Assembly: GCA_963738375.1 (NCBI GenBank)
Contig: CAVTWL010000004.1
Span: forward strand, 620,001 to 684,000
DNA length: 64,000 nucleotides
Direction: 5' to 3'
Source of the DNA: Bog-159 sp963738375
GTDB taxonomy: Bacteria > Acidobacteriota > Terriglobia > Bryobacterales > Bryobacteraceae
The notes below the pieces were generated by a model that worked only from the letters and a program-made list of their open reading frames with translations, was not told where the DNA came from and did not search any database. The position numbers were made by a program, and so were the translations under genes. Within the stretch, counting starts at the first letter, position 1. The number at the start of each line of letters is the position of its first letter. Of the stretch, positions 27,699 through 37,699 are shown one piece after another.

Positions 27699-29210
27699 CC
27701 GTCAGCCGCCGCCACTTTGTCGTCGGGGGTTGCGCCGCTCTGGTAGGTCTCACCGCCAAAGGCGAAACCCGCATCGCCGGATCCTTCGTCAACGATTCCT
27801 ACCTCCGCGGCCATCAAGATCCGCGACCGCGCGCCGCTCTCGACGCCGCTCCGCGACATCCGCATTCCCCTTGTCATCGTCGGCGGCGGTATCGCAGGAC
27901 TGAGCGCGGCGTGGCGTCTCCAAAAGCGCGGCTTCCACGATTTTGTCCTGCTCGAAATGAACAACGAGGCCGGCGGCAACTCCCGCTCCGGCGAAAACGA
28001 CATCACCGCCTATCCCTGGGCCGCGCACTACGTGCCCGTCCCCGGTCCCCAATCCGTCTACGTCCGCGAACTCTTCGAAGACCTCGGCGTTCTCCAATCC
28101 GGCGTCTGGAACGAGCGCGTCCTGTGCTTCAGCCCGCAGGAGCGCCTTTTCCTTTATGGCAAATGGCAGGACGGCATCGAGCCCGCCATCGGACTCACCC
28201 GGCAGGATCGTGAACAATTCCAGCGCCTCGCCGACGCCTTCACCGCCTTCCGCGAAACCGGTGGCTTCACCATCCCCCTCGAACTCGGTCTCGCCCGCGC
28301 CCCGCGCGAGCTCGACCGCCTGTCCTTCGCCGCCTGGCTGCGCGATCGGCGCATCGATTCCCCGCTCGTTCTCTGGTACATGAACTACTGCTGCCGCGAC
28401 GATTACGGCGCTCTCGCGTCGGAAACCAGCGCCTTCGCCGGCATCCACTATTTCGCCTCGCGCCCCCAGGAAGAAAAAGGTCCGCTCACTTGGCCCCAGG
28501 GCAACGGTTGGATCACGCAGCAACTCCTCCGCATGACGTCGGCGAATACGTCCGCACCGGCCAGATGGTCCGCCGCATTCAGCGCCAGGGCACTCGCTAC
28601 TCCGTAACGACGGACACCACCCGCTACCTCGCCGACGCCGTCATCTATGCCGCCCCCACGTTCCTAGCGCCCTACCTGATCGAAGGCTTCGCCCCGCTCC
28701 AAAAGTTCGAATACTCCCCGTGGCTGACCGCCAACCTGACCCTCGACCGCCCCCCACGCGGTGCGTCAACCCTCGAACGCGCCTGGGACAACGTCGTCGC
28801 CCATTCCCCGACGTTAGGCTACGTCGATGCCACCCACCAGACCCTCCGCTCCCAGGTCGATCGCACCGTCTGGACCTTTTACTGGGCGCTCGCCGACAGG
28901 CGCGCCCGCCGCTAACCGCGCCCTGCTCATCAGTAAGGATTGGCGCTATTGGAGCGAGGCCATCCTGCACGACCTCGAACGCGTCCACCCCGACATCCGC
29001 GCCTGCCTCTCCCGCCTCGATATCATGCGCTTCGGCCACGCCATGGCCCGCCCCGTCCCAGGAGCCATCTTCGATCCCCAGCGCCGCGCTCTCGCGGCCG
29101 CCTCCGAACGCCTGCTCTACGCCAACTCCGACATTAGCGGCTTCTCTATCTTCGAAGAAGCCCAATATCGCGGAGTCGAAGCCGCCCAAAAAATCCTCCA
29201 CCGCCTCTAA
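27695..29210 (+). CDS. Tat-exported FAD-dependent amine oxidase-like protein (three frame breaks)
   Basis: NAD(P)-binding/FAD amine-oxidase fold, about 505 residues when rejoined. The N-terminus VSRRHFVVGGCAALVGL is a twin-arginine signal, so the protein probably acts outside the cytoplasm. After a break near 27818 comes the dinucleotide motif VIVGGGIAGLSAAWRL, then NEAGGNSRSGEN and AYPWAAHYVP. A second break is near 28533 (then HDVGEYVRTGQMVRRI) and a third near 28895 (then GAPAANRALLISKDWRYW to the end). The TTG start overlaps the spermidine-synthase stop (TTGA). It may oxidise the product or substrate made by the operon. Confidence 0.8.
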
Positions 29211-29289
29211 AGCAGGGCAGGCGCTTTCGCCTGCCAACCACATCGGGCATCCCGTCTCCGAGCCGCGACGGTTAACGGAGCGTCCTTCT

Positions 29290-29676
29290 TCACCCCTCCA
29301 TCGTGTACTCAAACTCGTACGAATGCTTCCCCTCCGCCACCACAATCTTCATCGTTCCGGCGATCCCCACCAACTCCCCCGTCCCCGAATCCGGCACCAC
29401 CCGAACCACCAACTCCGCCGTCCCGCGCGTCATCGTCCCGTTATGCTGCAGCGCGAATCCGCCCGCTCGCCCGCCCAGGCTCCCAGTCACCTGTTCCATC
29501 GCCACATACCCCGCCGATCCCTTCACCCCACTCATCACCGCCAGCATCTGCCCCTTGCTGCTCCCCTCCAGATCCCCGTGAAACTGCTTATCGATTGTCA
29601 TCCGCCCCACCCCCGGCGGTTCGCTCTCCGCCGCCATAGGCGTAATCTTCACTTCAAACGTTCCCTCTGCATGCAT
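29290..29676 (-). CDS. DUF3224 family protein
   Basis: About 128 residues, no signal peptide. MHAEGTFEVKITPM, DKQFHGDLEGSSKGQMLAV and KHSYEFEYTME match the small beta-barrel DUF3224 family. The ATG at 29676 is placed seven bases after AGGAAG; in-frame starts at 29682 and 29700 are possible. Function is unknown. It is convergent with the speD operon and divergent from the permease gene. Confidence 0.8.
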   Translation of the reverse strand: MHAEGTFEVKITPMAAESEPPGVGRMTIDKQFHGDLEGSSKGQMLAVMSGVKGSAGYVAMEQVTGSLGGRAGGFALQHNGTMTRGTAELVVRVVPDSGTGELVGIAGTMKIVVAEGKHSYEFEYTMEG

Positions 29677-29738
29677 CGTCATCTTCCTATCCAAACACAC
29701 CGGCCCGCGTCATAATGGTCTAAACCGGAGGACCACCC

Positions 29739-32181
29739 TTGAACGCATTCCTGCAGGATTTCCGCTACGCCCTGCGCATCCTCCGCAAAAGCCCCGGCAT
29801 AGCCGCCATCATCGTGCTGTCCCTCGCCATTGGCATCGGCGCGAATTCCGCGGTCTTCAGTGTCGTCGATGCCCTCATGCTGCGCCCGCTGCCATACCCC
29901 CAGCCCGAGAGGCTGGCCGCCATCTGGCTCCACTCGCCCGGCATCGGCATCTTCCGCGATTGGCCCTCCCCCGGCCAGTACATCGATATCCAAAAGGAGA
30001 ATCATTCCTTCGAAGAGATGTCCATCTCCCGTCTCACCAGCTTCACCCTCACCGGCCTCGAACGCCCCGAAGTCATCGACGGCATGCGCACCTCCTCCAC
30101 CCTCCTGCACATGTTGGGTGCCCGCCCGCTCCTTGGCCGCGTGCTCCTCCCCGAAGAAGACCGCCCCGGCAAGCCCCCCGTCGCCATCATCAGCTACAAC
30201 CTCTGGCAGCGCCTGTTCAACTCCGACCCTGCGACCATCGGACGCAGCATCGTTCTCGATAGCAAGCCCTACACCGTAGCCGGAATCCTTCGCCCCGATT
30301 TCCGCCTCAACGCCGAAGTCATGCCCGCCGAAGGCCCCATGGACAAAGTCGATATTTTCCTGCCCCTTCCCCTCGGCGCCGATGCGGCCCAACGCCGCGG
30401 CGACGAAAATTACAACCTGATGGTCAAACTGAAGCCCGGTGTCGCCGTACAGCAGGCTCAGGCCGACATCGACATCATCGCCCGCCGCATCCGCGACAAA
30501 GACAAACGCGACCGTACCTTCGGCATGACCGTCATTGGCTTGCTCGACCAGGTCGTCGGCGATGTCCGCCGCGCCATGTTGGTCCTGTTCGGATCGGTCG
30601 CGCTGGTTCTCTTAATCGCCTGCGCCAACGTAGCCAATCTCCTCCTCACCCGCGCCGCCGCACGCGAAAAAGAAGTGGCCATCCGCACGGCCCTCGGCGC
30701 GGGCTGGCGCCGCCTCGCCAACCAACTGCTCACCGAAAGCCTCGTTCTCGCGCTGTTAGGGGGCCTCGCCGGGCTCGCCCTCGCTCAAATCTCCCTCTAC
30801 GTGATGCGCTCCATCAATCCCGGAAACATCCCGCGCCTCGAAGACATCTCCATCAACCGCGCCGTCCTCCTGTTCACCCTCGCCGTCTCCACCGTCGCGG
30901 GTCTTCTCTTCGGCCTCGCCCCCGCCATCCGCGCCGCAAGGCCCGATTTGAATACTTCCCTCAAATCCGGCGGCCGCGGCGGACAATCCGGCGGCGGATT
31001 GCTCGTCTCCCGCCACAACCTGCGCGGCCTCCTCGTCGTCGCCGAACTGGCCTTCTCTCTCATGCTCCTGATCGGCGCCGGATTGCTGGTCCGCAGCTTC
31101 GCCCGCCTCCAGCAGGTTCCGCCCGGTTTCACCACCGCCAATGTGTTGTCCATGCACATCGCCTCGACCGGCGAAAAATATCGCGACGACAAGGCCGTCA
31201 CCGCCTTCTTCCGCGAAGTCGGCCGCAGAATCAGCCGCCTTCCCGGCGTCATCGCCGAAGGCCAGGTGACCGCCTTGCCGCTCAGCGGCGAAATCGGCTG
31301 GGGCGGAATCAACGTGGAAGGCTACACGCCCCCTCCCGGCCAGGAACTACAGGTCGACAATCGTGCCGCCAGTACCGGCTACTTCCGCGCCCTGAAAATC
31401 CCCCTTTTGAAAGGCCGCTATTTCGACGATCACGACACCCTCGACGGCCAGGCTCGCCGCCATCGTCGACGAACCTTTCGCCCGGCGCTTCTGGCCCCAC
31501 GACAACCCCATCGGAAAACACCTCTGGTTCGATCCCAAAAAGCCCAAGACCATCGTCGGCGTCGTCGGCATGGTCAAGCAGTACGGCCTCGATAGCGGCA
31601 GCAAAATCGTGGCCTACTTCCCCGAAGACCAGGCTGCGGTCAACGTGATGTACGAAGCCGTGCGTACCGCGTCCAATCCCGCCGATCTGTCAAACGCCAT
31701 CGTGCGCGAAATCCACGCCGTCGATCCCGGCATCCCGGTCTTCGATATTCGCACCATGGACGACCGCTTGCACGGCTCTCTCGCTCGCCAGCGCTTCGCC
31801 ACCACCATGCTCGGAGCCTTCGCCGCCTTCGCCCTGCTCCTCGCCGCCATCGGCGTCTACGGCGTCATCTCCTACCTCGTCACCCAGAGCACCCACGATA
31901 TCGGAGTCCGCGTCGCCTTGGGCGCCCGGCCCTCTCAGATTTTAGGATTGGTTGTGCGGCAAGGTGCGCTGCTCGCGGCCATCGGAATCGCCGCCGGCCT
32001 CGCCGGTTCGGTGGCCCTCACGCGCTTGATGTCCAGCCTGCTATTCGGAGTCAGTCCGACCGATGCCCTCACCTTCGCCTCGGTCGCCGCCATCTTGGCC
32101 GCTGTGGCGTGCGCCGCGTCGCTCATTCCCGCGCGCCGCGCCACCGCCGTCGATCCCATGGTCGCCTTGCGCGACGAGTAG
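29739..32181 (+). CDS. ADOP-type ABC permease (MacB/FtsX family; one frame break)
   Basis: About 813 residues when rejoined. It is a tandem FtsX-type permease with a periplasmic MacB-core domain. It opens DFRYALRILRKSPGIAAIIV and has the first helix ending IGIGANSAVFSVV. A cluster of helices near residues 285-430 includes ACANVANLLLTRAAAREKE. The break near 31450 separates FDDHDTLDG from AAIVDEPFARRFWP. The last part has three helices and ends ARRATAVDPMVALRDE. No ATPase is adjacent. TTG start follows GGAGGA by five bases. Acidobacterial genomes hold many such orphan permeases; the substrate is unknown. Confidence 0.85.
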
Positions 32182-32182
32182 C

Positions 32183-33217
32183 CTAAAGGTGCAGCGCGGC
32201 AGCCAGTTCCTTGTTGCCGCGAACCCGCCAGATCTTCGCGTCCAGCATGTAATGGGTAAAAGCAAGTCCCCAGACCGCCGACTTCAGCGGCGTGTAGGAA
32301 ATCGCCATCGAAGGCAATACATTCAGCACCAGGTTCAACGCGATCGCCGCCAGCGCATAGTAAGCGAAATGCTTCGCCAGCGTCGCCGCCAGCCCAAAAC
32401 GATTCTCGCCGCTCGGCTCGCTGTACCGGTTCTGATTGTGGAACCACATCAGCCGGTGATATTGGAAGCTGTGGAACAATCCCAAAATAATCCCCGCCCG
32501 CACGATGCCTTCGAACCCAAAAGTCGCCGCGTACCCGAATGCCAGCCATTGCAGCGGCACTACCGCCGCCAGCAGCAGCATCTTCGGCGCATTCACCGGA
32601 ATTCCGTTGCGCACCTTTTGCACCTGCCGCCCGATATAAACCACGGTCAACAACAGGTAAGCCACCAGGAGCGCTTCATTGGCTATCTCCGCCGCGCGCA
32701 AACCCTTCAATGGATCGGCCGTCGCAATCACAAACCGCGCATAAGGCACCATCAGCGATGCCAGCAAAAAATACCGGTCCAGCACGAAATCGACCTTGTC
32801 CCGCTCCCGATTCTTGTGCTTATACAGCATCACGAAACCGAAATGCTGCTTGGCGATATGAAAATGCAGCCAGCTCACCGCGAACAAATAAAACAATTGT
32901 GGGTGCCCCGCCGCCACCGCGATAGGCCCCACCAGCATCGCCGGAACGATCATCCACAACGCCGGCCCCAGAACCTTCCGCTCCACCTTATCGAAGTAAG
33001 TCCGCGTCACCGTTGCCACCACGTGCGGACCGTCGATGCCGATCAGCCAGACCAGGAACAACGGAGTCAGCGGAAAACCCGCCGCCATCAGCGCCATCGC
33101 CAGATATCCAGCCAGGCTCGATCCGATGAACCACGTCAGATCCTCCCTTTCGCTGATAATCCAGTTGCTGTGCGCAACGGCCGGCGCTGCCGATAGCTCG
33201 ATGGTCTGAGTGCCCAC
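32183..33217 (-). CDS. Multi-pass membrane protein of unknown function
   Basis: About 344 residues and roughly eight hydrophobic helices (GYLAMALMAAGFPLTPLFLVW, VLGPALWMIVPAMLVGP, AHALLL-like VAYLLLTVVYIG and others). Conserved-looking His residues occur in SWLHFHIAKQHFGF, LFHSFQYHRLMWFHNQ and FTHYMLDAKIW, spread as in membrane di-iron or haem proteins such as Brp/Blh-type carotenoid oxygenases, but a specific family was not recognised. GTG at 33217 with upstream GGAGGA is preferred; the open frame extends to 33304 through repeat sequence. Confidence 0.6.
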   Translation of the reverse strand: MGTQTIELSAAPAVAHSNWIISEREDLTWFIGSSLAGYLAMALMAAGFPLTPLFLVWLIGIDGPHVVATVTRTYFDKVERKVLGPALWMIVPAMLVGPIAVAAGHPQLFYLFAVSWLHFHIAKQHFGFVMLYKHKNRERDKVDFVLDRYFLLASLMVPYARFVIATADPLKGLRAAEIANEALLVAYLLLTVVYIGRQVQKVRNGIPVNAPKMLLLAAVVPLQWLAFGYAATFGFEGIVRAGIILGLFHSFQYHRLMWFHNQNRYSEPSGENRFGLAATLAKHFAYYALAAIALNLVLNVLPSMAISYTPLKSAVWGLAFTHYMLDAKIWRVRGNKELAAALHL

Positions 33218-33285
33218 GGTTGATTCACTCCTCCGGCCCCCACTATAGCCACCCCTGGGTTCACCCATCAATACGCCGGTAGGCA

Positions 33286-33311
33286 GTGCCCCCCAGTTAA
33301 CCAAAGTTCAT
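33286..33311. repeat. 26-bp exact repeat, copy 1
   Basis: These 26 bases (core AGTTAACCAAAGTTCAT, preceded by GTG and six C) occur again, identical and in the same orientation, at 40945-40970. Here the copy sits just upstream of the start of the minus-strand membrane protein; the other abuts the broken 5' end of a pseudogene. It could be the end of a mobile element or a recombination scar. Confidence 0.6.
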
Positions 33312-33789
33312 CCAACGACGTGGTGCACGCAATCCTGCGTGGATAACGTCAACGGCCTTACCCTGGCTCTCGGGTTGTGCCCAGCCTTCACCGTGTGGCA
33401 CACTGGTGCGGCTATCATCCGAGCGGTATCGAGTTAGCCCCTCAACTGCGCGCTTTGTTTTCCAAATTGCGGCCTCGCATCCGGGGCCAGCTTGTCCGGC
33501 TCCGCCGGCGCTCATCTCAGGGATCTTGATTCAGAGGTTCCGGTGTGATTACCGAGTCTGGCTTGTGAATGGCAGCAAGGAGTATCTGGCGGGATACTTC
33601 AGTTGCCCGGGGCTCACGGCCGCAGGCACGTTCGTTGTGCCCTCGTCCGTTTTGCTTTCGCTGCCAACTGGACATTGGGCTATTGGAGGCGGGTGTCGAG
33701 AATTCTTGAATTTGACCTTTAAGTAAGTGCGGCAGCCCAGCGGGCCGAGAGCCCTCCGGACGAGCCCGGTGCCGCTGCGCCTGCTCAGT
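33312..33789. other. About 480 bp without a recognisable gene
   Basis: Short open frames exist on both strands (for example 33297-33515 minus, ending GLRAPRRWMNFG into the 26-bp repeat; 33406-33726 plus) but none resembles a known family and codon choice is unlike the neighbours. The stretch begins at the 26-bp repeat and may be a decayed mobile element. Nothing else was seen. Confidence 0.4.
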
Positions 33790-34536
33790 CTAGCCGATCT
33801 CTCGCTTGACGAACTCCCAGCACCCGGCGATTGCCGCGAGACACGATCCGCATACCGCCGCTATGGTGATTCGATCTCCGGCTGCCGCACCGTCCAATAC
33901 CGCACGGATCGGCAGCGACCAGGGAAACCAAGACCCGAAAGTCGCCGATTGCACCGCAAACACGCCTATGATCATGGCGCACATGCCGAATCCCATGGCA
34001 ACCGTGTAACTGTGCCACCGCAAACTCACCCAGTGTTGGATCGTCACGCCTAGCAGTGCCGTAGCCGAAACTCTCGCCATCGGCAACACGAACGGACTTA
34101 GGGGCATGTTCCCGAAATTCAATGCGGGATAAAGAACTCCGAGCAACCGCCCGCTGGCGATGGTTCCGCCGATCAACAGCGCGTGCGCTGCCCAGAGCAA
34201 CGAAATCGCTATCGTTAACTTTCCCACATAAACAGTCCAGCGCGGCGCGGGCAGCGCCAGCAGACTCTTCCAATTGTTCCCCGTGTCTTCCAGACCGGCA
34301 AGGAGCGATGTTTCCAGGGTCACGAACATCGGCATCACCAACAGGGTCCAGACCTCCACGGTCTGCGTCACCATTGGTTGCCAGGCATCCTTTCGGTCGC
34401 GCATAAGGGCAACAGCGCCTTTATATGAAATCGCAAACTGGAGCGCGATCATCACCAGCGGCGACACCAACACCATCCATAGCGCGAGCGTGCGCTTGAG
34501 TTTCAAAACCTCGGTTGACAACACACGCAGAAACAT
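33790..34536 (-). CDS. ABC-2 type transporter permease
   Basis: A 248-residue protein with about six membrane helices. It opens with LSTEVLKLKRTLALWMVLVSPLVMIAL and has the coupling-type segment LLALPAPRWTVYVGKL, as in permeases of the lantibiotic/bacitracin export or ABC-2 class. The ATPase gene lies immediately upstream (6-bp gap), so the two form an exporter. The substrate is unknown. Confidence 0.85.
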   Translation of the reverse strand: MFLRVLSTEVLKLKRTLALWMVLVSPLVMIALQFAISYKGAVALMRDRKDAWQPMVTQTVEVWTLLVMPMFVTLETSLLAGLEDTGNNWKSLLALPAPRWTVYVGKLTIAISLLWAAHALLIGGTIASGRLLGVLYPALNFGNMPLSPFVLPMARVSATALLGVTIQHWVSLRWHSYTVAMGFGMCAMIIGVFAVQSATFGSWFPWSLPIRAVLDGAAAGDRITIAAVCGSCLAAIAGCWEFVKREIG

Positions 34537-34542
34537 GGATGC

Positions 34543-35448
34543 CTAGCAAACCTCCGAATGCGTCATTTTCAGAAAGACTTCCTCCAGGGAAATCGATTCC
34601 ACCGCCAGGTGATGAACTTCGAAGCCGGCCTCCACCAGCGCCCGGTTGATAGCTGGCGCAGCGCTGGTATCGGAGGCGAAGAGAAGTCCGTTCTCCCACT
34701 TCACATCCCAGCCCCCGGTCCTCAGTAGCGCCGCTGCGGCACTGGCGTGGCTCACGCCGATCCGCAAAGTAGATCTCCGCATACCCTGTAGTTCCTCGAT
34801 CGTGCCCTGGAAAACCAGCTCCCCTTGCGAGAGAATTCCGACATGCGTCGCCACTTGCTCCACTTCGGAAAGCAAGTGGCTCGACAGGAAAACAGTGACG
34901 CCATGTTCGGCCGGAAACTGCCGGATCAACGAACGCATCTCCTGGATTCCCGAAGGATCGAGCCCATTGGTTGGCTCGTCCAAAATCAGCAGTTCGCGCT
35001 TGCCCAACAGAGCCTGAGCCAGTCCCATGCGTTGCTTCATTCCCAGCGAGTACGATCGCACCAGTTTCGTCCCTGCGTTCTCAAGCCCGGCGATGCGTAG
35101 CACCCGCTCCACATCCGATCGCGGCACGTCGAGAATCCGCCGCGGAATCTCCAGGTTTTCTCGCGCCGTTAGGTGTTCGTATACCGAAGGCGACTCCACC
35201 AGCGAACCGGTACGCGCCAGAATCTGGCTACGATACTGCCCCAAATCCCAACCCAAGACCTGGATCTTGCCGCTGTCCGGCCGCAGCAACTGCAGCAACA
35301 TCCGGATGGTTGTGCTCTTGCCTGCGCCATTCGGCCCTAGAAACGCGTAAATGCTACCCGCCGGTACCCGTAGGCTGACATTCTGAACGGCCGTTTTTCC
35401 GCGAAACCGTTTGCTCACCGCTTCGGTAGAGATTACGAAACCCGCCAT
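34543..35448 (-). CDS. ABC transporter ATP-binding protein
   Basis: About 301 residues. Walker A FLGPNGAGKSTT, signature YSLGMKQRMGLAQALL, Walker B LLILDEPTNGLDPSG and switch His in VFLSSHLLSEVEQ are all intact. A C-terminal extension of about 80 residues (STLRIGVSHASAAAALLRTGG) is usual for ABC-2 drug or lantibiotic exporters. The start at MAGFVISTEAV is preferred; an upstream ATG at 35475 is possible. It works with the downstream permease. Confidence 0.88.
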   Translation of the reverse strand: MAGFVISTEAVSKRFRGKTAVQNVSLRVPAGSIYAFLGPNGAGKSTTIRMLLQLLRPDSGKIQVLGWDLGQYRSQILARTGSLVESPSVYEHLTARENLEIPRRILDVPRSDVERVLRIAGLENAGTKLVRSYSLGMKQRMGLAQALLGKRELLILDEPTNGLDPSGIQEMRSLIRQFPAEHGVTVFLSSHLLSEVEQVATHVGILSQGELVFQGTIEELQGMRRSTLRIGVSHASAAAALLRTGGWDVKWENGLLFASDTSAAPAINRALVEAGFEVHHLAVESISLEEVFLKMTHSEVC

Positions 35449-35629
35449 CAATAGGCAGACGGTGACGAGCGTCACTTCTTAGCGCCTGACCCGACATCGG
35501 ATTGGGGTGTAGTCCGAGTTTCTTCGGTAATATAGAGTAGATTGCATTAGCGAGAGGATTTTAGAAGCGCGTTTACCATCTTCGCCTCCCAGCGCCTGCC
35601 AAAAAGGAGCCAAAACGCCGACACCCAAC

Positions 35630-37093
35630 ATGCCCGAGGCCGAGGACTGCTTTCAGGCGATTTTCGAAGCCATCCCGGAATGCGTCACGATCGTTTCCCC
35701 CGACGGAACCTTGTTGCACATAAATGCAAGTGGGCTTGCGATGCTGGGCGCCGGACGCGCGGAAGACGTGATGGGAAGAAACGTGTTCGACCTGATAGCC
35801 CCCGAACATCGGAGCCGTTTTCGCGATTTTCATGAAATGATCTGCCGCGGCGGCAGAGGCAGTCTGGATTTCGATGTGGTCGGGCTTCAAGGTGCGCGGC
35901 GCCAAATCGAATCCCACGCCGCGCCTCTCCGGCGCAAAGACGGCACCACTGTACACCTTGCCCTTGCGCGCGATGTGACTATACGCAACCGCGACGAAGG
36001 CGCCACGCTCCTCCTGGGCGCCATCGTGGATTCGTCGGATGACGCGATTGTCAGCAAGGACCTTAATGGAATCATTACGAGTTGGAACAAAGGGGCGGAG
36101 CGGCTTTTTGGTTATACGGCCGCGGAAACCCTCGGACAGCCGATCATGATTCTAATACCGCCCGACCGTCTGAATGAAGAGCCCAAGATTCTAGACAGCC
36201 TGAGACGCGGCGAACGAGTCGACCATTTCGAGACGTTGCGGCAGAGAAAAGACGGTACACTGATCGATATTTCACTCACGATTTCGCCGGTAAAGGACAA
36301 AGACGGCAGAGTGATCGGAGCTTCAAAAATTGCCCGCGATATCACCGAGCGCAAGCTTTCCGAACAAGCGATTGCGACGCTCGTGCGGGACCAAAAGCGC
36401 ATCGAAGCCGAACTGCGGCGCGCCAATAAGGATCTTGAACAGTTTGCGTATTCCGCGAGCCACGATCTGAAGGAACCGCTACGCAACGTTCAGATATATA
36501 GCGAACTGCTGGCGCGGCGCTTGGGGACCCAACTGGGCGACGATGTGAAGGAGTGCGTGGAGCATCTACGCACGGGTGCGGCGCGGATGGAAGCATTAGT
36601 GCGCGATCTCCTCGCCTATACTCAGGTGATGAAATTCGAGCCTTCCGCGGAAACTGCCGATGCGGGCGCGGCACTGGCGCTGGCGCTCGCCAACTTAGCC
36701 CGGGGCATTTCGGAAAGTAGTGCCCGGGTAAGCTCGGATCCATTGCCGTCACCTCGAATTCATGGCGCGCATTTGCAGCAGCTATTCCAAAATATGATCG
36801 GCAATTCAATAAAATATCGCAGACCCGGGGAACCTCCGATCATCCACATCACGGCTGAGCGCAAGATGGAATTTTGGCTCTTCTCGGTCATTGACAATGG
36901 AATTGGTATCGCCATGGAGCATCGGGAGAAGATTTTTGGGCTATTCAAGCGCTTGCACACAAGAGATGACTTTGCCGGCACAGGCCTTGGCTTGGCCATC
37001 TGCCAACGAATCGTTGAGCAATACGACGGGAAAGTCTGGGTTGAGTCTGAACTCGGACAAGGCTCGACTTTTCGCTTCACCCTGCCTGTCTGA
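35630..37093 (+). CDS. Soluble PAS-PAS sensor histidine kinase
   Basis: A 487-residue protein with no membrane helix, so cytosolic. PAS 1 covers about residues 5-115 (FEAIPECVTIVSPDGTLLHIN). PAS 2 covers about 125-245 (SSDDAIVSKDLNGIITSWNKGAERLFGY shortened). PAS 2 ends in the PAC segment GASKIARDITERK. The dimerisation His is in YSASHDLKEPLRN (near residue 280). The ATPase lobe has NMIGNSIKYR, DNGIGI and GTGLGLAICQRI. It is phytochrome-kinase-like in its HK domain. No response regulator is adjacent, so it is an orphan here; the signal is unknown. Confidence 0.88.
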   Translation: MPEAEDCFQAIFEAIPECVTIVSPDGTLLHINASGLAMLGAGRAEDVMGRNVFDLIAPEHRSRFRDFHEMICRGGRGSLDFDVVGLQGARRQIESHAAPLRRKDGTTVHLALARDVTIRNRDEGATLLLGAIVDSSDDAIVSKDLNGIITSWNKGAERLFGYTAAETLGQPIMILIPPDRLNEEPKILDSLRRGERVDHFETLRQRKDGTLIDISLTISPVKDKDGRVIGASKIARDITERKLSEQAIATLVRDQKRIEAELRRANKDLEQFAYSASHDLKEPLRNVQIYSELLARRLGTQLGDDVKECVEHLRTGAARMEALVRDLLAYTQVMKFEPSAETADAGAALALALANLARGISESSARVSSDPLPSPRIHGAHLQQLFQNMIGNSIKYRRPGEPPIIHITAERKMEFWLFSVIDNGIGIAMEHREKIFGLFKRLHTRDDFAGTGLGLAICQRIVEQYDGKVWVESELGQGSTFRFTLPV

Positions 37094-37156
37094 GTTCGCC
37101 CCGGCAGCTAGTCAGGCGGTCACGATTGGCCCGCGTTGAGGGCACTCTGATTCGTC

Positions 37157-37585
37157 TTAAGGAGCAAGAGATTTCAAGTAGGCATATACTGCTTCGGCGT
37201 CTTCCCGCGTCATATGAAATTGCTGCATCGGTGGATTTGGGGGTTTGCCGGTGCGAGCAATACCCGTGGTCATGAGCTTTATGAAATCTTCCTCGGTTCC
37301 CGGGGGGCCGCCGGCAATACGCGGAGTTTCTACGGCCCAGTGGGGCGCTGGATATGCCGGGTGCAACTGCACCGGGCCTCCCGCGAGCCAATTCCCTTCA
37401 TCGGGCGCGCCGTTTTCGTCGCGGCGAGTATGACATAACTCACATTTCGCGACATCCTCCACAATATACCGGCCCCGCTGCACCGTTGGACTTGATTTAG
37501 GCTGTCTTTCCGCGCCAGGCTTCGCCTGAGCGAATAAAGCGCTTGCGATGATCGGCGTTAACGCTAACAATGTCATTTTGCTCAT
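37157..37585 (-). CDS. Secreted monohaem cytochrome c family protein
   Basis: About 142 residues with a signal peptide (MTLLALTPIIASALFAQA). One haem site CELCH (CXXCH) follows RGRYIVEDVAK, and the likely sixth ligand Met is in PPMQQFHM. This matches the small c-type cytochromes associated with membrane dehydrogenases. The start at 37585 (MSKMTLL) is chosen to place the signal peptide at the N-terminus; the open frame extends to 37642. The electron partners are not in the neighbourhood. Confidence 0.83.
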   Translation of the reverse strand: MSKMTLLALTPIIASALFAQAKPGAERQPKSSPTVQRGRYIVEDVAKCELCHTRRDENGAPDEGNWLAGGPVQLHPAYPAPHWAVETPRIAGGPPGTEEDFIKLMTTGIARTGKPPNPPMQQFHMTREDAEAVYAYLKSLAP

Positions 37586-37699
37586 TTCAGTTCCATTCTG
37601 CATGGCACGGATGCGATTTTGTCGCAGCACCGCGGATTCCATTGCCGGAAAGAGAACAGGGGCCGTCCAGGCCGGACCTCATCCTGGTCGAGCGTGGGC

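Noticed and set aside
33297..33515. A 72-codon minus-strand frame as a transposase remnant
   Set aside because: No DDE, HUH or recombinase motif can be seen; kept only as unknown DNA beside the 26-bp repeat.
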